Source: an uncultured Prevotella sp. (GTDB taxonomy: Bacteria; Bacteroidota; Bacteroidia; Bacteroidales; Bacteroidaceae). Taken from it: a stretch of DNA of 64,000 nucleotides. Position numbers and translations under genes: made by a program. A model generated the notes under the pieces. It saw only the letters and a program-made list of their open reading frames with translations. It was not told the DNA's origin and made no database searches. The stretch covers positions 1 to 64,000 of the forward strand of contig CAKQMS010000009.1 of the NCBI GenBank assembly GCA_934254985.1. Reading direction: 5' to 3'. Shown piece after piece: positions 33,047 through 42,710 of this stretch (positions are counted from its first letter, which is position 1; the number at the start of each line of letters is the position of its first letter).

Positions 33047-34546
33047 TTAATACCCCATAGATTTATCGGGTGAGCCTATCTTGTCGAGTCTCTGATATTC
33101 CATAGGTGTCATACCATATACCTTCTTGAAAGCCTGATGAAAGCTTGTAGGTGACTTATATCCCACCTTTTCTGCTATAGCCGCTATGGTAAGGTTGCCA
33201 TAATGATTTTTGTCGGTAAGCATCTTTGCAGCCTTTCTGATTCTATATTCATTCAGGTAGGTCTTGAAGTTCTTGTTGTAGGTCTTATTTATTGCCCACG
33301 ATACATACTTGGTGTTCGATTCCACCTTTTGAGCAAGCATCTGTAGGCTAAAGCTTGGATCGCAAATACATCTACTATCCTCCATCACATGCGCTATCTG
33401 CTGCAATAATCGTTCCGTTTGTTGCTTATTAAGCAAGTCTGGGTCGTCAGTTTCTTGAGCTGCTTCATTTACGCTCTCGTTCTCAGATTGATTTTGGTTG
33501 TTTACAAATATTTCGTTCTGTATAGCCAACTGCTGATCATATTCTTTATGCTTCTGAATGAGCAAGCGCTGAGTGATAACAAGCTGACGGTTTTTCCTAT
33601 ATATATAATATGTGAGTACAATGAGAGTGGCAAGCAAAGCCACGAATATCACTATCACCCATACCAGGAATGTGTTGCGATTGGATAATGAAGATATCAG
33701 CATGTCACTACGTTGACTTTCGTAATTAGCAATCTGGCTACGCTTAGAGTTGAATTCTTTCTGTAGGAAGAAGGAGTCGCGCATAGCCGCAAAGAGCTTT
33801 TGGTAATGTAATGATAGACTATCGTTGCCTTCCTTGCCATAAACAATTGCTAAATGCTCGTATGCCGAAGTAAGCGGACCAATACAATTTCCTTTTTTAG
33901 CTACATCTACACATTTCAAGAACCATTCTTCTGCCTTCTTATTGTCCTTGATTTCTTCGTGCATCACTCCGAGCTGTCCCATTTCTGCAGCCACGAAGAT
34001 CTCTTCCATATCATGAGTTTTAGCATATTCCATGGCTTGAGTATGGAAAAATATAGCGGCTTTATAGTTCTTCTTAGCTTTAGCCAGAAGTGCCTGGTTT
34101 AGATAAGTATAAAAGCGTGATTTTTCTTTGGAGTCCATCGAGATTGTACCGATGGATTCGTAACAAATTTGAGCTTCGCGTGCCATACCGAGGTTGGCAT
34201 AACACAATAGCATATTGCATTTAGCAGTTGTGATGGATTCCTTATTTTTTAGTTCATAAGCCTTCTCCAAGCTCTTTTTGTAATAATGTAGAGCTTGCTC
34301 ATAGTCGTCGAATATAGTATATATGTTACCAATATATACATATGCTTGTATATATGCATAGTCGTCGTGAGTTTTATCTGCTGCTTTAACGGCTTTCGAT
34401 AATACATCGAGAGCATCCATATATCTTTCTTTGCTATAGTATTCATGCCCCAACGAAAGCAGACTATCTGTAGCCTTCTTGGTTTCTCCAAACATATAGC
34501 AGAATGGGAATATGAATGCCAATATTATGCTTAGAAGCTTTTTCAT
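33047..34546 (-). CDS. membrane-anchored TPR/AraC-type transcription regulator
   Basis: 499 residues. A signal peptide is followed by several TPR-like helical repeats (about 25-265) and one transmembrane helix (about 288-312, FLVWVIVIFVALLATLIVLTYY). A short coiled stretch and an AraC-type double HTH domain follow (about 395-485, with LAQKVESNTKYVSWAINKTY and IAEKVGYKSPTSFHQAFKKVYG). The TPR part faces the periplasm and the DNA-binding part the cytoplasm, so it can pass an envelope signal straight to DNA. It is divergent from the two exported proteins at 34896-40006, which are its likely targets. Its promoter lies at 34595-34602. Confidence 0.88.
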   Translation of the reverse strand: MKKLLSIILAFIFPFCYMFGETKKATDSLLSLGHEYYSKERYMDALDVLSKAVKAADKTHDDYAYIQAYVYIGNIYTIFDDYEQALHYYKKSLEKAYELKNKESITTAKCNMLLCYANLGMAREAQICYESIGTISMDSKEKSRFYTYLNQALLAKAKKNYKAAIFFHTQAMEYAKTHDMEEIFVAAEMGQLGVMHEEIKDNKKAEEWFLKCVDVAKKGNCIGPLTSAYEHLAIVYGKEGNDSLSLHYQKLFAAMRDSFFLQKEFNSKRSQIANYESQRSDMLISSLSNRNTFLVWVIVIFVALLATLIVLTYYIYRKNRQLVITQRLLIQKHKEYDQQLAIQNEIFVNNQNQSENESVNEAAQETDDPDLLNKQQTERLLQQIAHVMEDSRCICDPSFSLQMLAQKVESNTKYVSWAINKTYNKNFKTYLNEYRIRKAAKMLTDKNHYGNLTIAAIAEKVGYKSPTSFHQAFKKVYGMTPMEYQRLDKIGSPDKSMGY

Positions 34547-34594
34547 TTTGTTCTATATATGGTAAGATACCGATTAAATTTTGTTATGATAGTG

Positions 34595-34602
34595 CAAAGA
34601 TA
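34595..34602 (-). promoter_or_regulatory. -7 promoter box of the TPR/AraC regulator gene
   Basis: TATCTTTG on the minus strand matches TAnnTTTG, about 49 bp upstream of the ATG. Confidence 0.6.
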
Positions 34603-34690
34603 GTGCAAAACGAAGACAATACAAAATGAATGCAAATTCATTTTTATTGTTGAGTGCAGCCTATCTTATGCAAAGATAGTATAAACTACT
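34599..34690. repeat. palindromic promoter-associated repeat, diverged copy
   Basis: AGATAGTGCAAAACGAAGAC opens the element. A hairpin AAAATGAAT / ATTCATTTT follows, and TTGAGTGCAGCCTATCTTAT closes it. The frame matches the elements at 6155-6245 and 52747-52878, with AAGATAGTGCA at one end and GCAGCCTATCTT at the other. It sits between two divergent genes. Confidence 0.5.
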
Positions 34691-34841
34691 GGAATATAAA
34701 ATTAAAAAGCTATCGCCTTTTTGTATTCATATTTTGCTTATAACGATGCAAAGATAACGATAAAATGCCAGTTTTTCATCCATTTTCTTGAAAATGTATA
34801 GCAAAAAGTATATAAAACCGTCTTGTTTGCTTAAATAATGC

Positions 34842-34849
34842 TACTTTTG
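34842..34849 (+). promoter_or_regulatory. -7 promoter box of the exported-protein operon
   Basis: TACTTTTG followed by CAAC matches TAnnTTTG. TTTG at 34825-34828 is a possible -33 element. The leader is about 40 nt. Confidence 0.65.
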
Positions 34850-34895
34850 CAACTGTATTTAGTAACACAATGTAAAACAGCTAAAAGTTTACTGT

Positions 34896-37800
34896 ATGAA
34901 AAAAACACTACTTTCATTAGCTTTGATGCTTGTGGCATTATTGCCTGTTTCGGCTCAAAGGGTAACAAAGGGTATGCAGAAGGTAAACGTCAAGGAGCTA
35001 CAGAAGACGCTCAACAAGAATGACGTTTCGTTTCTCGCAGTACCAGAAAATGTAGACGGCATCATCCCTACTCAGGGAGTTGCCAAAGTAAAGAAGCCTA
35101 AAACTATAGCAAGATTGCCACGTCGCGATGCTGCCGTTACAGATACTGTGCAGTATTTTGCTATAGCTCAGTCTTTCCACAAAGACTATACATTTATTTA
35201 TGAAGGTGGTGAGACATACAGCTATAATATAGGTCTTGCTCTGAATGGCACAAAGGCTACTATCACAAATCTCTTTGATATGTATAATCAGAGTGCTACT
35301 GCATGGGCTCGTAGCTACGACTACCCTGTAGATGGTACATATGATGCAGACGCTAAGACCATCACCATCCCTACTACAAAGGAGGGTATTGTATGTGGTA
35401 ACTATGGCGGTTATTATGATACATATCTTGTAGCTGGTAATGTAAGTACTTCTGGTACTATCGACCCTGCAGAGTCGTTGGTATTTGATGTCACTACCGA
35501 TGATGCAGGTAACATCACAACTCTTACAGCAAGAACAAACTTTGCTGTAAAATATCAGTATGGTACTGTTCGTGTATACAAATCGTTCAAAGCCAACTTG
35601 CCTGTAGAAGGTGTTGCTAATCTTAAGACTTTTACAGAGTCTCTTGATTTTGGAGAAGATTTCATAAATAATAAGGTTGAAAAGACAGTTACACTTTATA
35701 ATACTGGTGGTAGTGATGCTGAGTTCGCTTTGGAAATTGAGGCTGAAGACGATGCTTTCACTTCAACGATGACTACTGGTGTTGTGCCTGCTCATAGCTC
35801 ATTGGATTTGCCTGTTACATTCTGTGCGTCAAAGGCTGGTAGCTATGAGGGTATTGCTACTTTGACTTACGATAATGGAGAGGATGAAGCTACCTTGGTA
35901 TTCGACCTTGCTGGTGCAGCTAAGGCTTATCCTGACTATTCTGCTGCTTTCAAGAGCGATAAGTTTGATGTTACAACCAACATCGAGTTCCCATTCGAGA
36001 TGACAACTCTTGAGGATGGTACACAGGTTGCTATGTCTGGTACTCATGGTAAACGTGGTAGCTCTTGGCTCCGTCTTGACTTTGTTGTTCCTGAAGGTAA
36101 GCTTGCTACTGTAAGTTGGAAGGGTATCAGCAACAACGTAAGCAATTGGTATCAGAATGCTGGTGGATATTTCGTAGATACTCTTGAAGGTGTGAAGGCT
36201 TCTTGGACAGGAGCTAACGAAGATATGTCTGGTAGTTGGCAGTTTGCTCCTGGTGCTCACTTTATCCGCTTCCAGTATGATGGCGAGGCTTATACTGGTC
36301 TTGAAGACAACCACCTCTATGTCTACGATATTGATTATAAAGAATCAGACCTCTTAAAGGATGCAGCTGTTGTTTTAACACCTGAGGTATCTCTTGGTAC
36401 AGATGTGCTTACTGCTGGTGGCTCATGCACAAAGACTGGCGTGATAACATTGAAGAACAAGGGTGAGAATAATCTTGTCATCAAGAAGGTAACTGCTGAC
36501 AATGCTGAGTTTACTACCGATATTAGTGGTCTTAAGGCTGTTCCTACTATGGAAGAAATAAGCATTCCTGTAACTTTGGAAACAAAGACTGCAGGCGAAA
36601 AGTCTGCTACTTATACTATTGAAACCTCTGCTGGTACATTCACAGCCGTTGTTAAGGCTTCTATTATGACAATGCCTGATTTCGGTAGTCTTGTAAAGGA
36701 GGGTGCTGAATATATCACAAGTTGGGACGTAAACCCTGATGCTCCATTCATTATCAAGGATGGCAAGGCTGTTAACAAGAATGCTGGCGACAATTCTGTA
36801 AACGAGACTGCTTGGTTCAGAATGAACCTCAATATCCCAGAGGGTAAACTTGCTTATGTATCATGGAAGGGTAGATGCTATGGTCGTCCTATAGACGAAG
36901 TAAACTATTCTCACTTATATAGTAGCTATATCATGGTTGAAATGACTCATCCTTCAACTGCAGGAACTGCTGCAGCCTATGGCTCAGATGTTGATGTAAG
37001 CTCTTCAACTCTTGAGGCTGATGAAAGCTGGGCAGACCATCTTGTATGTGTGCCAGGAACTCATTCTTATAGATGGGGATGGCTCCATAATGGTGATGGT
37101 ATAGTTCCTGAAGGCGACTGCGCAGAAATCTCTGATATCAGAATTCATGTTATTGACTTTAAAGACGAGGGCGTTGAGCTTGAAACTCCTGAGGTTAAAT
37201 TCGATACCACTTATGTTGGCTACAACAGATACACAACAGCAAAGATTACTCTTCGCAACACAGGATCTAAGGATCTTACAGTCGAAGAGATAACTGCAAA
37301 CGACCCTTTCTATGGCATAGAAACAACTGAAATTGCACAGTTCAACAAGACTATTGATGTAACTCTTTGGTTCTATCCTGATGAGGCTGGAGAATTCAAT
37401 AAAGATCTTACCTTGAAGACAAGTGCTGGTGATGTTGTTGTAAAGTGTAGCGGTGTAGCACTCGATGCTGAGAAGGAAGGCTACGTACTCTTAGGCGACT
37501 TTGAGAACCAGGCTTATGGTTGGAGTACTGCAGACTTAGATGGCGATGGCGAAACATGGAACCTTGGCTACAACCTTTGGGGTGACCAGCCTCAATATTG
37601 TCATAGTGGTAAAGAGTGCTTAGCTTCTATTTCTTATAGCAATAATCTTGGTGCAGTAACTCCTGACAACTGGACAATGTCGCCTGTAATAACAATCCCA
37701 GAAGATGGTGCTCAGCTCTCTTACTATGTTGCTGCTTTCAGTCCAAAGCGTTTTGAGGAAACATATAGCATGTATGTTCAGCCTTACGATGATAATACAC

Positions 37801-38162
37801 TTGATATTAATGCTGTAGCAGAAACAGAGCCTCTTATCAAGGAAACTCTGAAAGAAGAAAATGGTGCTGAAGATGGATGGACTCTCCGCACATTCGACCT
37901 TGCTAAATATGCTGGTAAGCAGGTGGTAATCTGCTTCCGTCATCATGATTGCAACGGACAGTACATTCTTCGTCTCGACGATGTCAACGTGAAGCGTAAT
38001 ACTTCAAATGGTGTTTCTAACCTTATCAGCAATGTTGCTGGCAACTCTGTAAGATACTTCTCTGTAGATGGTCGTCAGACTAACAGCTTGCACAAGGGTA
38101 TCAACATCGTTCGCTCACAGAAGGAAGATGGTACAGTCGTTGTACGTAAGGTGTTGAGATAA
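34896..38162 (+). CDS. large exported multi-domain adhesin-like protein with T9SS-type tail
   Basis: 1088 residues with a signal peptide (ALLPVSAQ, 21). Several immunoglobulin-like DUF1573/choice-of-anchor modules follow (for example FTESLDFGEDFIN ... TVTLYNTGGSDAEF, and EVSLGTDVLTAGGSC). A cleaved-adhesin-like jelly-roll domain precedes the tail (about 855-1015, VLLGDFENQAYGWSTADLDG ... DNWTMSPVITIP ... CFRHHDCNGQYILRLDDV). The last 40 residues (VDGRQTNSLHKGINIVR) fit the type A C-terminal sorting signal of type IX secretion. A surface adhesin or binding protein is likely, but the ligand is unknown. It is the first gene of an operon with the Omp28-like gene, under the likely control of the divergent AraC regulator. 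Confidence 0.8.
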   Translation: MKKTLLSLALMLVALLPVSAQRVTKGMQKVNVKELQKTLNKNDVSFLAVPENVDGIIPTQGVAKVKKPKTIARLPRRDAAVTDTVQYFAIAQSFHKDYTFIYEGGETYSYNIGLALNGTKATITNLFDMYNQSATAWARSYDYPVDGTYDADAKTITIPTTKEGIVCGNYGGYYDTYLVAGNVSTSGTIDPAESLVFDVTTDDAGNITTLTARTNFAVKYQYGTVRVYKSFKANLPVEGVANLKTFTESLDFGEDFINNKVEKTVTLYNTGGSDAEFALEIEAEDDAFTSTMTTGVVPAHSSLDLPVTFCASKAGSYEGIATLTYDNGEDEATLVFDLAGAAKAYPDYSAAFKSDKFDVTTNIEFPFEMTTLEDGTQVAMSGTHGKRGSSWLRLDFVVPEGKLATVSWKGISNNVSNWYQNAGGYFVDTLEGVKASWTGANEDMSGSWQFAPGAHFIRFQYDGEAYTGLEDNHLYVYDIDYKESDLLKDAAVVLTPEVSLGTDVLTAGGSCTKTGVITLKNKGENNLVIKKVTADNAEFTTDISGLKAVPTMEEISIPVTLETKTAGEKSATYTIETSAGTFTAVVKASIMTMPDFGSLVKEGAEYITSWDVNPDAPFIIKDGKAVNKNAGDNSVNETAWFRMNLNIPEGKLAYVSWKGRCYGRPIDEVNYSHLYSSYIMVEMTHPSTAGTAAAYGSDVDVSSSTLEADESWADHLVCVPGTHSYRWGWLHNGDGIVPEGDCAEISDIRIHVIDFKDEGVELETPEVKFDTTYVGYNRYTTAKITLRNTGSKDLTVEEITANDPFYGIETTEIAQFNKTIDVTLWFYPDEAGEFNKDLTLKTSAGDVVVKCSGVALDAEKEGYVLLGDFENQAYGWSTADLDGDGETWNLGYNLWGDQPQYCHSGKECLASISYSNNLGAVTPDNWTMSPVITIPEDGAQLSYYVAAFSPKRFEETYSMYVQPYDDNTLDINAVAETEPLIKETLKEENGAEDGWTLRTFDLAKYAGKQVVICFRHHDCNGQYILRLDDVNVKRNTSNGVSNLISNVAGNSVRYFSVDGRQTNSLHKGINIVRSQKEDGTVVVRKVLR

Positions 38163-38218
38163 TAGATAAAAACATCTAAGCTAATAGATATAATAATCTA
38201 AGCAAAAAAAGAAAAAAG

Positions 38219-40006
38219 ATGAAAAAGATATTATTATCACTCTTTGCATTGCTTGCCTCGTTTGAGGTGAGCAATGCTCAGGTTTCAGGAATGAACATAG
38301 GCTATTGCCATGGCAAACTTGGTCCTTTCCCTTCAACTTCAGATACTTATTTCTCTGATCTTTCTACAAAGAAGCAGACATGGACAAGTGGTGCCATACT
38401 TATTAAGAAAGAGAGAATTAATAGTCTTGCAGGCAATCAGATTCGCGAAATCCATGCTGGTCTTATCTCTAAGCTTAATGTAGACTCGCTTGCTGTATGG
38501 GTTAGCGAAAGCCTTGATGGTCCAGTTCTGAGTACTGATACTATAGTAGCTCCTGCCAAGGGATGGAGTACAGTTGCTCTTACCAAGCCTGTAGATATCA
38601 CTTCTGATATGCAGACTCTGTATGTGGGCTATTCATACCATCAGAAGAGTACATCAAAGGCTATGAGCTGCACAAAGACTCCAGAACCTGGCTATTCATG
38701 CTTCATCCGTTCGGGTAACGATGAGTGGAAGGATTATAGCAACGACTATGCTGTTAGTGTTGAGGCTATGGTATATGGCGACAAGTTGCCTAAATACGAT
38801 TTGACTTTGAGCGCTCTCGATGTGCAGCAGAACTATGTTGTCGACAATGGCAATCTTGAATTCACAATGCAGGTATTCAACAATGCTACTGTGACTATTA
38901 ACGGATTTGATGCAGTATGTACAGTTGATGGTTCGGATGATAAATATACCGTACATTGCGATTCTTCTATTGCCTACAACGAGTCTAAGACCATTACAAT
39001 GACTATCAGTCCTACTGCTATTCAGACTATGGTTCCTGCTACTCGTACGCTCACAGTAACTTTGACCAACCTTACTGAGGGTGAAGACGAAATACCAAGC
39101 GACAATACTTTGTCGGGCACTTTCAATGTTACTCTTCATAGCTTTGTCCGCAACGTGCTCTTGGAAGAGTTTACTACTGAGAAATGTACCAACTGCCCAC
39201 GTGTAGCAAGCTATGTACATGATGCAATGAACGAGCCTGAATTCCAGGGACGTCTCAACACTATGGAGAATCATGCAGGATATTATACCGACTCATTCAC
39301 AGCAACATTCCATAATGATTGGACATGGTTCTACGATAATCAATATGCTCCTGCAGTATTGTATGATCGTCATGCTGAAGATGGTGAGGCTACTGCTGTT
39401 ACTTGTCCTAATAGCAAGCTCGAATTGTTTGAGGGTATTCGCAAGCGTTTGCGCGAAACAGCTTTCGTAAGCTTGAAAGTATCTGCCGATGTAGATGGTG
39501 AAAACCAGAAGATAAACATTAAGGTTACTGGTACACGTGCAAAGGAGAACTTCACAAAGAATCCTGCTCGTATAACTGTTGTGCTTACAGAAACCAACCT
39601 TGCAGCTATTTCTCAGGCTGGTGCTGGTGGCGATTATACTCACTATAATGTAGGTAGACGCGTAAACAGCATTTGGGGTGATGTGTTAGAGTGGAATGGT
39701 GATGACTACACCTACGAGTGCTCTATCCCTTACACTCAGAACTATATTCTCGACAACCTCGGCATCTTGGCTTTCATCCACGACTATGATCCAGATGACA
39801 AAACAAAGTGTGATGTAGCAAACTCTGCAGCTATAACAAGTGCTGAGTTTACGGGTAAGGCTACAGCAATCTTCGCTCCTAATGCTTCAACTAATGACTC
39901 TAAGGCTCTATATTTCGATTTACAAGGCAGAAAGCTTTCTGCACCAACTAAGGGATTTAATATCGTTAAGCGTAACGGACGTTTCATAAAGCAAATATTG
40001 CATTAA
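38219..40006 (+). CDS. Omp28-related exported protein with T9SS-type tail
   Basis: 595 residues with a signal peptide. The N-terminal half has a beta-sandwich region like that of its upstream neighbour. The middle carries an Omp28 domain, whose mark is LLEEFTTEKCTNCP (a CxxC in a thioredoxin-like setting) near residue 310. The end (LYFDLQGRKLSAPTKGFNIV) is a type A sorting tail. Omp28 of Porphyromonas is a surface lipoprotein considered an adhesin. It starts 57 bp after the previous gene and is probably co-transcribed, ending at the hairpin 40058-40106. Confidence 0.83.
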   Translation: MKKILLSLFALLASFEVSNAQVSGMNIGYCHGKLGPFPSTSDTYFSDLSTKKQTWTSGAILIKKERINSLAGNQIREIHAGLISKLNVDSLAVWVSESLDGPVLSTDTIVAPAKGWSTVALTKPVDITSDMQTLYVGYSYHQKSTSKAMSCTKTPEPGYSCFIRSGNDEWKDYSNDYAVSVEAMVYGDKLPKYDLTLSALDVQQNYVVDNGNLEFTMQVFNNATVTINGFDAVCTVDGSDDKYTVHCDSSIAYNESKTITMTISPTAIQTMVPATRTLTVTLTNLTEGEDEIPSDNTLSGTFNVTLHSFVRNVLLEEFTTEKCTNCPRVASYVHDAMNEPEFQGRLNTMENHAGYYTDSFTATFHNDWTWFYDNQYAPAVLYDRHAEDGEATAVTCPNSKLELFEGIRKRLRETAFVSLKVSADVDGENQKINIKVTGTRAKENFTKNPARITVVLTETNLAAISQAGAGGDYTHYNVGRRVNSIWGDVLEWNGDDYTYECSIPYTQNYILDNLGILAFIHDYDPDDKTKCDVANSAAITSAEFTGKATAIFAPNASTNDSKALYFDLQGRKLSAPTKGFNIVKRNGRFIKQILH

Positions 40007-40057
40007 GGTTTAATATTAGTAACGTGTTCAGGATAACGTGATATAATAACAAACTAA

Positions 40058-40106
40058 AAAATCGAATCGTGCGGATAGCATTATGCTATTTGCATGATTC
40101 GATTTT
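40058..40106 (+). terminator. terminator of the exported-protein operon
   Basis: AAAATCGAATCGTGC (40058-40072) pairs with GCATGATTCGATTTT (40092-40106), with ATAGCATTATGCTAT inside and a T-rich end. Confidence 0.85.
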
Positions 40107-40163
40107 CTTTTTAGAATATTGTCTCTCTATAATTATTGCCACCTATATAATATAGGTATTCTA

Positions 40164-41078
40164 CTAAAACTCTATAACATTCTCTCCTTTCCAATCGGTA
40201 TTGACAGATATGCTGAAATTATAATTATCGGATGCTGAAGGTGGAGCTATATTGGTAAAGAGGTTGCCTTTATAGCGTGTAATCATATTTTTGCTTACAG
40301 CAACGTCTTCAAAGGTTTTTGTACATACAGTCTCGCCCGAAGCGTTGAGGGCTGTAATGGTCATCTTTAGCTTCTTGTCATCCGATTGTGGGAATGTATA
40401 AACCTCGTATGTGTTTACACCTGCCTGTACGTTTCTTATTTCCGTCTGTCTGCTGTTCACAGATCCTGCTCCTGTATAACCGCTTAGGGTAGACGAGCCG
40501 CCTGTATAATAGAACTTCAGTTGCTTAACGTTCTCTGGTATCTGGTCTGCTATTTCGAGGCGGAACATGGCAGTAACTCTTTCCATTACTACATCTATAT
40601 TGTTGCTGCCAGCCACCAACTCAATCTCTTCATAATAATGGAAAGTATCCGATAGTTTGTTGCCTTCAAATGTAATCTTGTTTATATCTGTCGTTGTAGC
40701 ATTCTTTTCGTTTGAATGAGCAACTATAACCAAGTGGTATTTTCCTTCAGCCAATTTCATAGTTACATTAGCAAAATCAGCGTCTGTAGACTTCTTATTT
40801 GCAGAGTATACACGTTGTCCTTCTACGTTGTAAATAGATATGGTAAGCTTCGTACAGACTTTGCCTATAGGTTCTATGGCGCGTGTGCCCTTTGCTGCAG
40901 CATTCTGATAGTTTGCGTCAGCTATTCCGCCTATGTGTATAGATAGGCTCGCATTGCCGTCAGAAGATGGTTGAGATGTTGGTGGTTCTTTGCTTAGTAG
41001 TTCGTCGAGCGATACTTTCTCACATGATGCTAAAGCCAGCGATAATGCCAAAAGGCATATTAGTTTTAGTTGTCTCAT
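40164..41078 (-). CDS. FimB/Mfa2-like fimbrial lipoprotein
   Basis: About 304 residues from ATG 41076-41078 (MRQLKLICLLALSLALASC). The lipoprotein signal ends at C19. Two beta domains of the Bacteroidales fimbrillin-associated type follow, recognisable from ISIYNVEGQRVYS, KLAEGKYHLVIVAHS, VTAMFRLEIAD and LKFYYTGGSSTLSG. FimB/Mfa2 proteins anchor or cap fimbriae at the outer membrane. No major fimbrillin is adjacent, so the partner is unknown. A longer in-frame start (41123) lies inside the promoter box 41121-41128 and is rejected. Confidence 0.75.
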   Translation of the reverse strand: MRQLKLICLLALSLALASCEKVSLDELLSKEPPTSQPSSDGNASLSIHIGGIADANYQNAAAKGTRAIEPIGKVCTKLTISIYNVEGQRVYSANKKSTDADFANVTMKLAEGKYHLVIVAHSNEKNATTTDINKITFEGNKLSDTFHYYEEIELVAGSNNIDVVMERVTAMFRLEIADQIPENVKQLKFYYTGGSSTLSGYTGAGSVNSRQTEIRNVQAGVNTYEVYTFPQSDDKKLKMTITALNASGETVCTKTFEDVAVSKNMITRYKGNLFTNIAPPSASDNYNFSISVNTDWKGENVIEF

Positions 41079-41120
41079 AATTGTTTTGTTATTTGAAAGG
41101 TTAGTTCGTTTATATTGCTC

Positions 41121-41128
41121 CAAAGATA
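41121..41128 (-). promoter_or_regulatory. -7 promoter box of the fimbrial-like lipoprotein gene
   Basis: TATCTTTG on the minus strand matches TAnnTTTG, 43 bp upstream of the chosen ATG. Confidence 0.6.
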
Positions 41129-41330
41129 CAACTAATAATCGAATATATCTCGATTTGTTGAAAGTTTTTTCTCTTTTTCATGTAAAAAACTATTTTTTCT
41201 TGAATATTGATAGATGATAATGAAAAAAAATCTTCCGTTTAAACACTTCTTTTAACCGCTTAAACCTGCTGTGTGTACATTTATGCCATTTTAGGTGTAA
41301 ACAGCATTTGTTAGCATAAAATCAATTTCT

Positions 41331-41338
41331 TATATTTG
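41331..41338 (+). promoter_or_regulatory. -7 promoter box with matching -33 element
   Basis: TATATTTG matches TAnnTTTG. TTTG at 41307-41310 lies 20 bp upstream, the expected -33 spacing. It serves the lipoprotein gene at 41415. The divergent gap 41139-41306 is AT-rich and otherwise featureless. Confidence 0.7.
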
Positions 41339-41414
41339 CAACGTCTTTTAGTAATAATAAGGCAAAAAGTAACCTGCTTGTATAACATTAAAACAAAAAG
41401 AAAGGGAAAAAGGA

Positions 41415-42413
41415 ATGAAAAAGGTTTTTAGTAATTTTATTGTTAGAATGAACAAGACAGCCTTTGTGTTTGCTACAGCGGCTGTATGTGCGTTAGGTAC
41501 AGTATCTTGTGGTGGCGACGACGATGGTGATGAAGCTGGCGGTGGTGGTTCGTCTGCAGGCAATACTGAGTCGGGTGTGATTCAAACTCCAACAGGAGGA
41601 GCGGTACGAGTGGCTAAGGCTGGAGAATATACCTTCTCATACAATAGCGACGGCTCTCTTGCTTCCTTCTTTGATGGTGATGTGACATTTAATGCTACCT
41701 ATAATCCATTTACGTTGTCAAGTCATTACCAGAGCTCAAGTTTTGAGGAAACAATTTCTTTCGTTTTATCTCTGAATAATAATGGTTATATCTCGGGCGT
41801 CAGCACATCAGGAGTATATACCAGTAAAGAAGAGAAGGAGGTAAGTAAAGGAAATGGCTCTTTCAGCTATGATGGTAGTGGTCATTTGACACGTGCCGTT
41901 TTCAAAGGTAGTGGTTCTATCGAAGAAGATGGTCAAAAGTATAATTATACATCTAAGAGTGATTATACATTCACATGGGATGGCGGAAAGCTGGTGAAGG
42001 CTGTTTATAATTTTGTAGAGGGAGATGATACGGAGTCTACAGTCGTTGAATACACTTACGGAAGCGATGCTGTACAGAATGTTACATGCCAGTATGTTCC
42101 GGCAATCATTGACGATGATATGATAGCTGCATTCTTCTATTTAGGTTATTATGGAAAGGGTCCATCTGTATTGCCTACAAGCTGTAAGGTTACCGATACA
42201 GATGATGAAGGAACAAATGTACAGACCTACTCATGTAGCTACACTCTGAATAGTGACGGAACCGTCAATACGTTTAATGGAATAGAGAGTGGAACTATGG
42301 TTTATGGCAACATTACTTCTTCTGGTTCTGAGACTGCAGCAAAGTCGGTAATGATGAATAATAAGCATGCTAAGGGCTTACACAAGAACTTCTTTAAAAG
42401 AATAAGAAAATAA
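41415..42413 (+). CDS. lipoprotein of unknown function, DUF4595-like
   Basis: 332 residues, with an AAGGGAAAAAGGA ribosome site before the ATG. The lipoprotein signal ends at VSC (about 32), followed by an acidic, Gly-rich linker (GGDDDGDEAGGGG). The rest is beta-rich, with repeated segments such as YTFSYNSDGSLASF, GSFSYDGSGHLTRAVF and YTFTWDGGKLVKAVY, the pattern of DUF4595-type surface lipoproteins. The same repeat style appears in the neighbour at 42711-44066. The basic C-terminus (KNFFKRIRK) is unusual for a surface protein. Function unknown. Confidence 0.7.
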   Translation: MKKVFSNFIVRMNKTAFVFATAAVCALGTVSCGGDDDGDEAGGGGSSAGNTESGVIQTPTGGAVRVAKAGEYTFSYNSDGSLASFFDGDVTFNATYNPFTLSSHYQSSSFEETISFVLSLNNNGYISGVSTSGVYTSKEEKEVSKGNGSFSYDGSGHLTRAVFKGSGSIEEDGQKYNYTSKSDYTFTWDGGKLVKAVYNFVEGDDTESTVVEYTYGSDAVQNVTCQYVPAIIDDDMIAAFFYLGYYGKGPSVLPTSCKVTDTDDEGTNVQTYSCSYTLNSDGTVNTFNGIESGTMVYGNITSSGSETAAKSVMMNNKHAKGLHKNFFKRIRK

Positions 42414-42434
42414 ATAAACCTATCTAAAAAGAAT

Positions 42435-42472
42435 AACTCGCAACTTTGGTTAATATACTAAAGTTGCGAGTT
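42435..42472 (+). terminator. terminator after the DUF4595-like gene
   Basis: AACTCGCAACTTT (42435-42447) pairs with AAAGTTGCGAGTT (42460-42472), followed by TTTG. Confidence 0.85.
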
Positions 42473-42507
42473 TTGTTTGTTTAAATAATGAAGTTAACTG
42501 CATCATT

Positions 42508-42591
42508 CGACTAACCGCGGTTAGTCGGTCATCGAAGCCTGCTTCGATGGGCTACGAAGCTATATTACTTTACCTACTAACCTTGGTTAGT
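42508..42591. repeat. cluster of three palindromes, two sharing ACTAACC/GGTTAGT
   Basis: CGACTAACCGCGGTTAGTCG (42508-42527) is a perfect 20-bp palindrome. ATCGAAGCCTGCTTCGAT (42531-42548) is a second hairpin. ACTAACCTTGGTTAGT (42576-42591) repeats the arms of the first. They lie between the terminators of two converging genes. Confidence 0.75.
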
Positions 42592-42649
42592 CGAAAGACG
42601 CAGCTTATTGCGTTGGAATCTATAGTTAATAGCAACAGGCAATAAAAAA

Positions 42650-42685
42650 GGCATTAGAATATTGTTTTGCCAATATCCTAATGCC
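42650..42685 (-). terminator. terminator of the TIG-like lipoprotein gene
   Basis: GGCATTAG (42650-42657) pairs with CTAATGCC (42678-42685), with ATATTG/CAATAT inside. The minus strand continues in a T-run. Confidence 0.85.
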
Positions 42686-42710
42686 ATAATATTAAGAGAG
42701 TGGGGGAATT

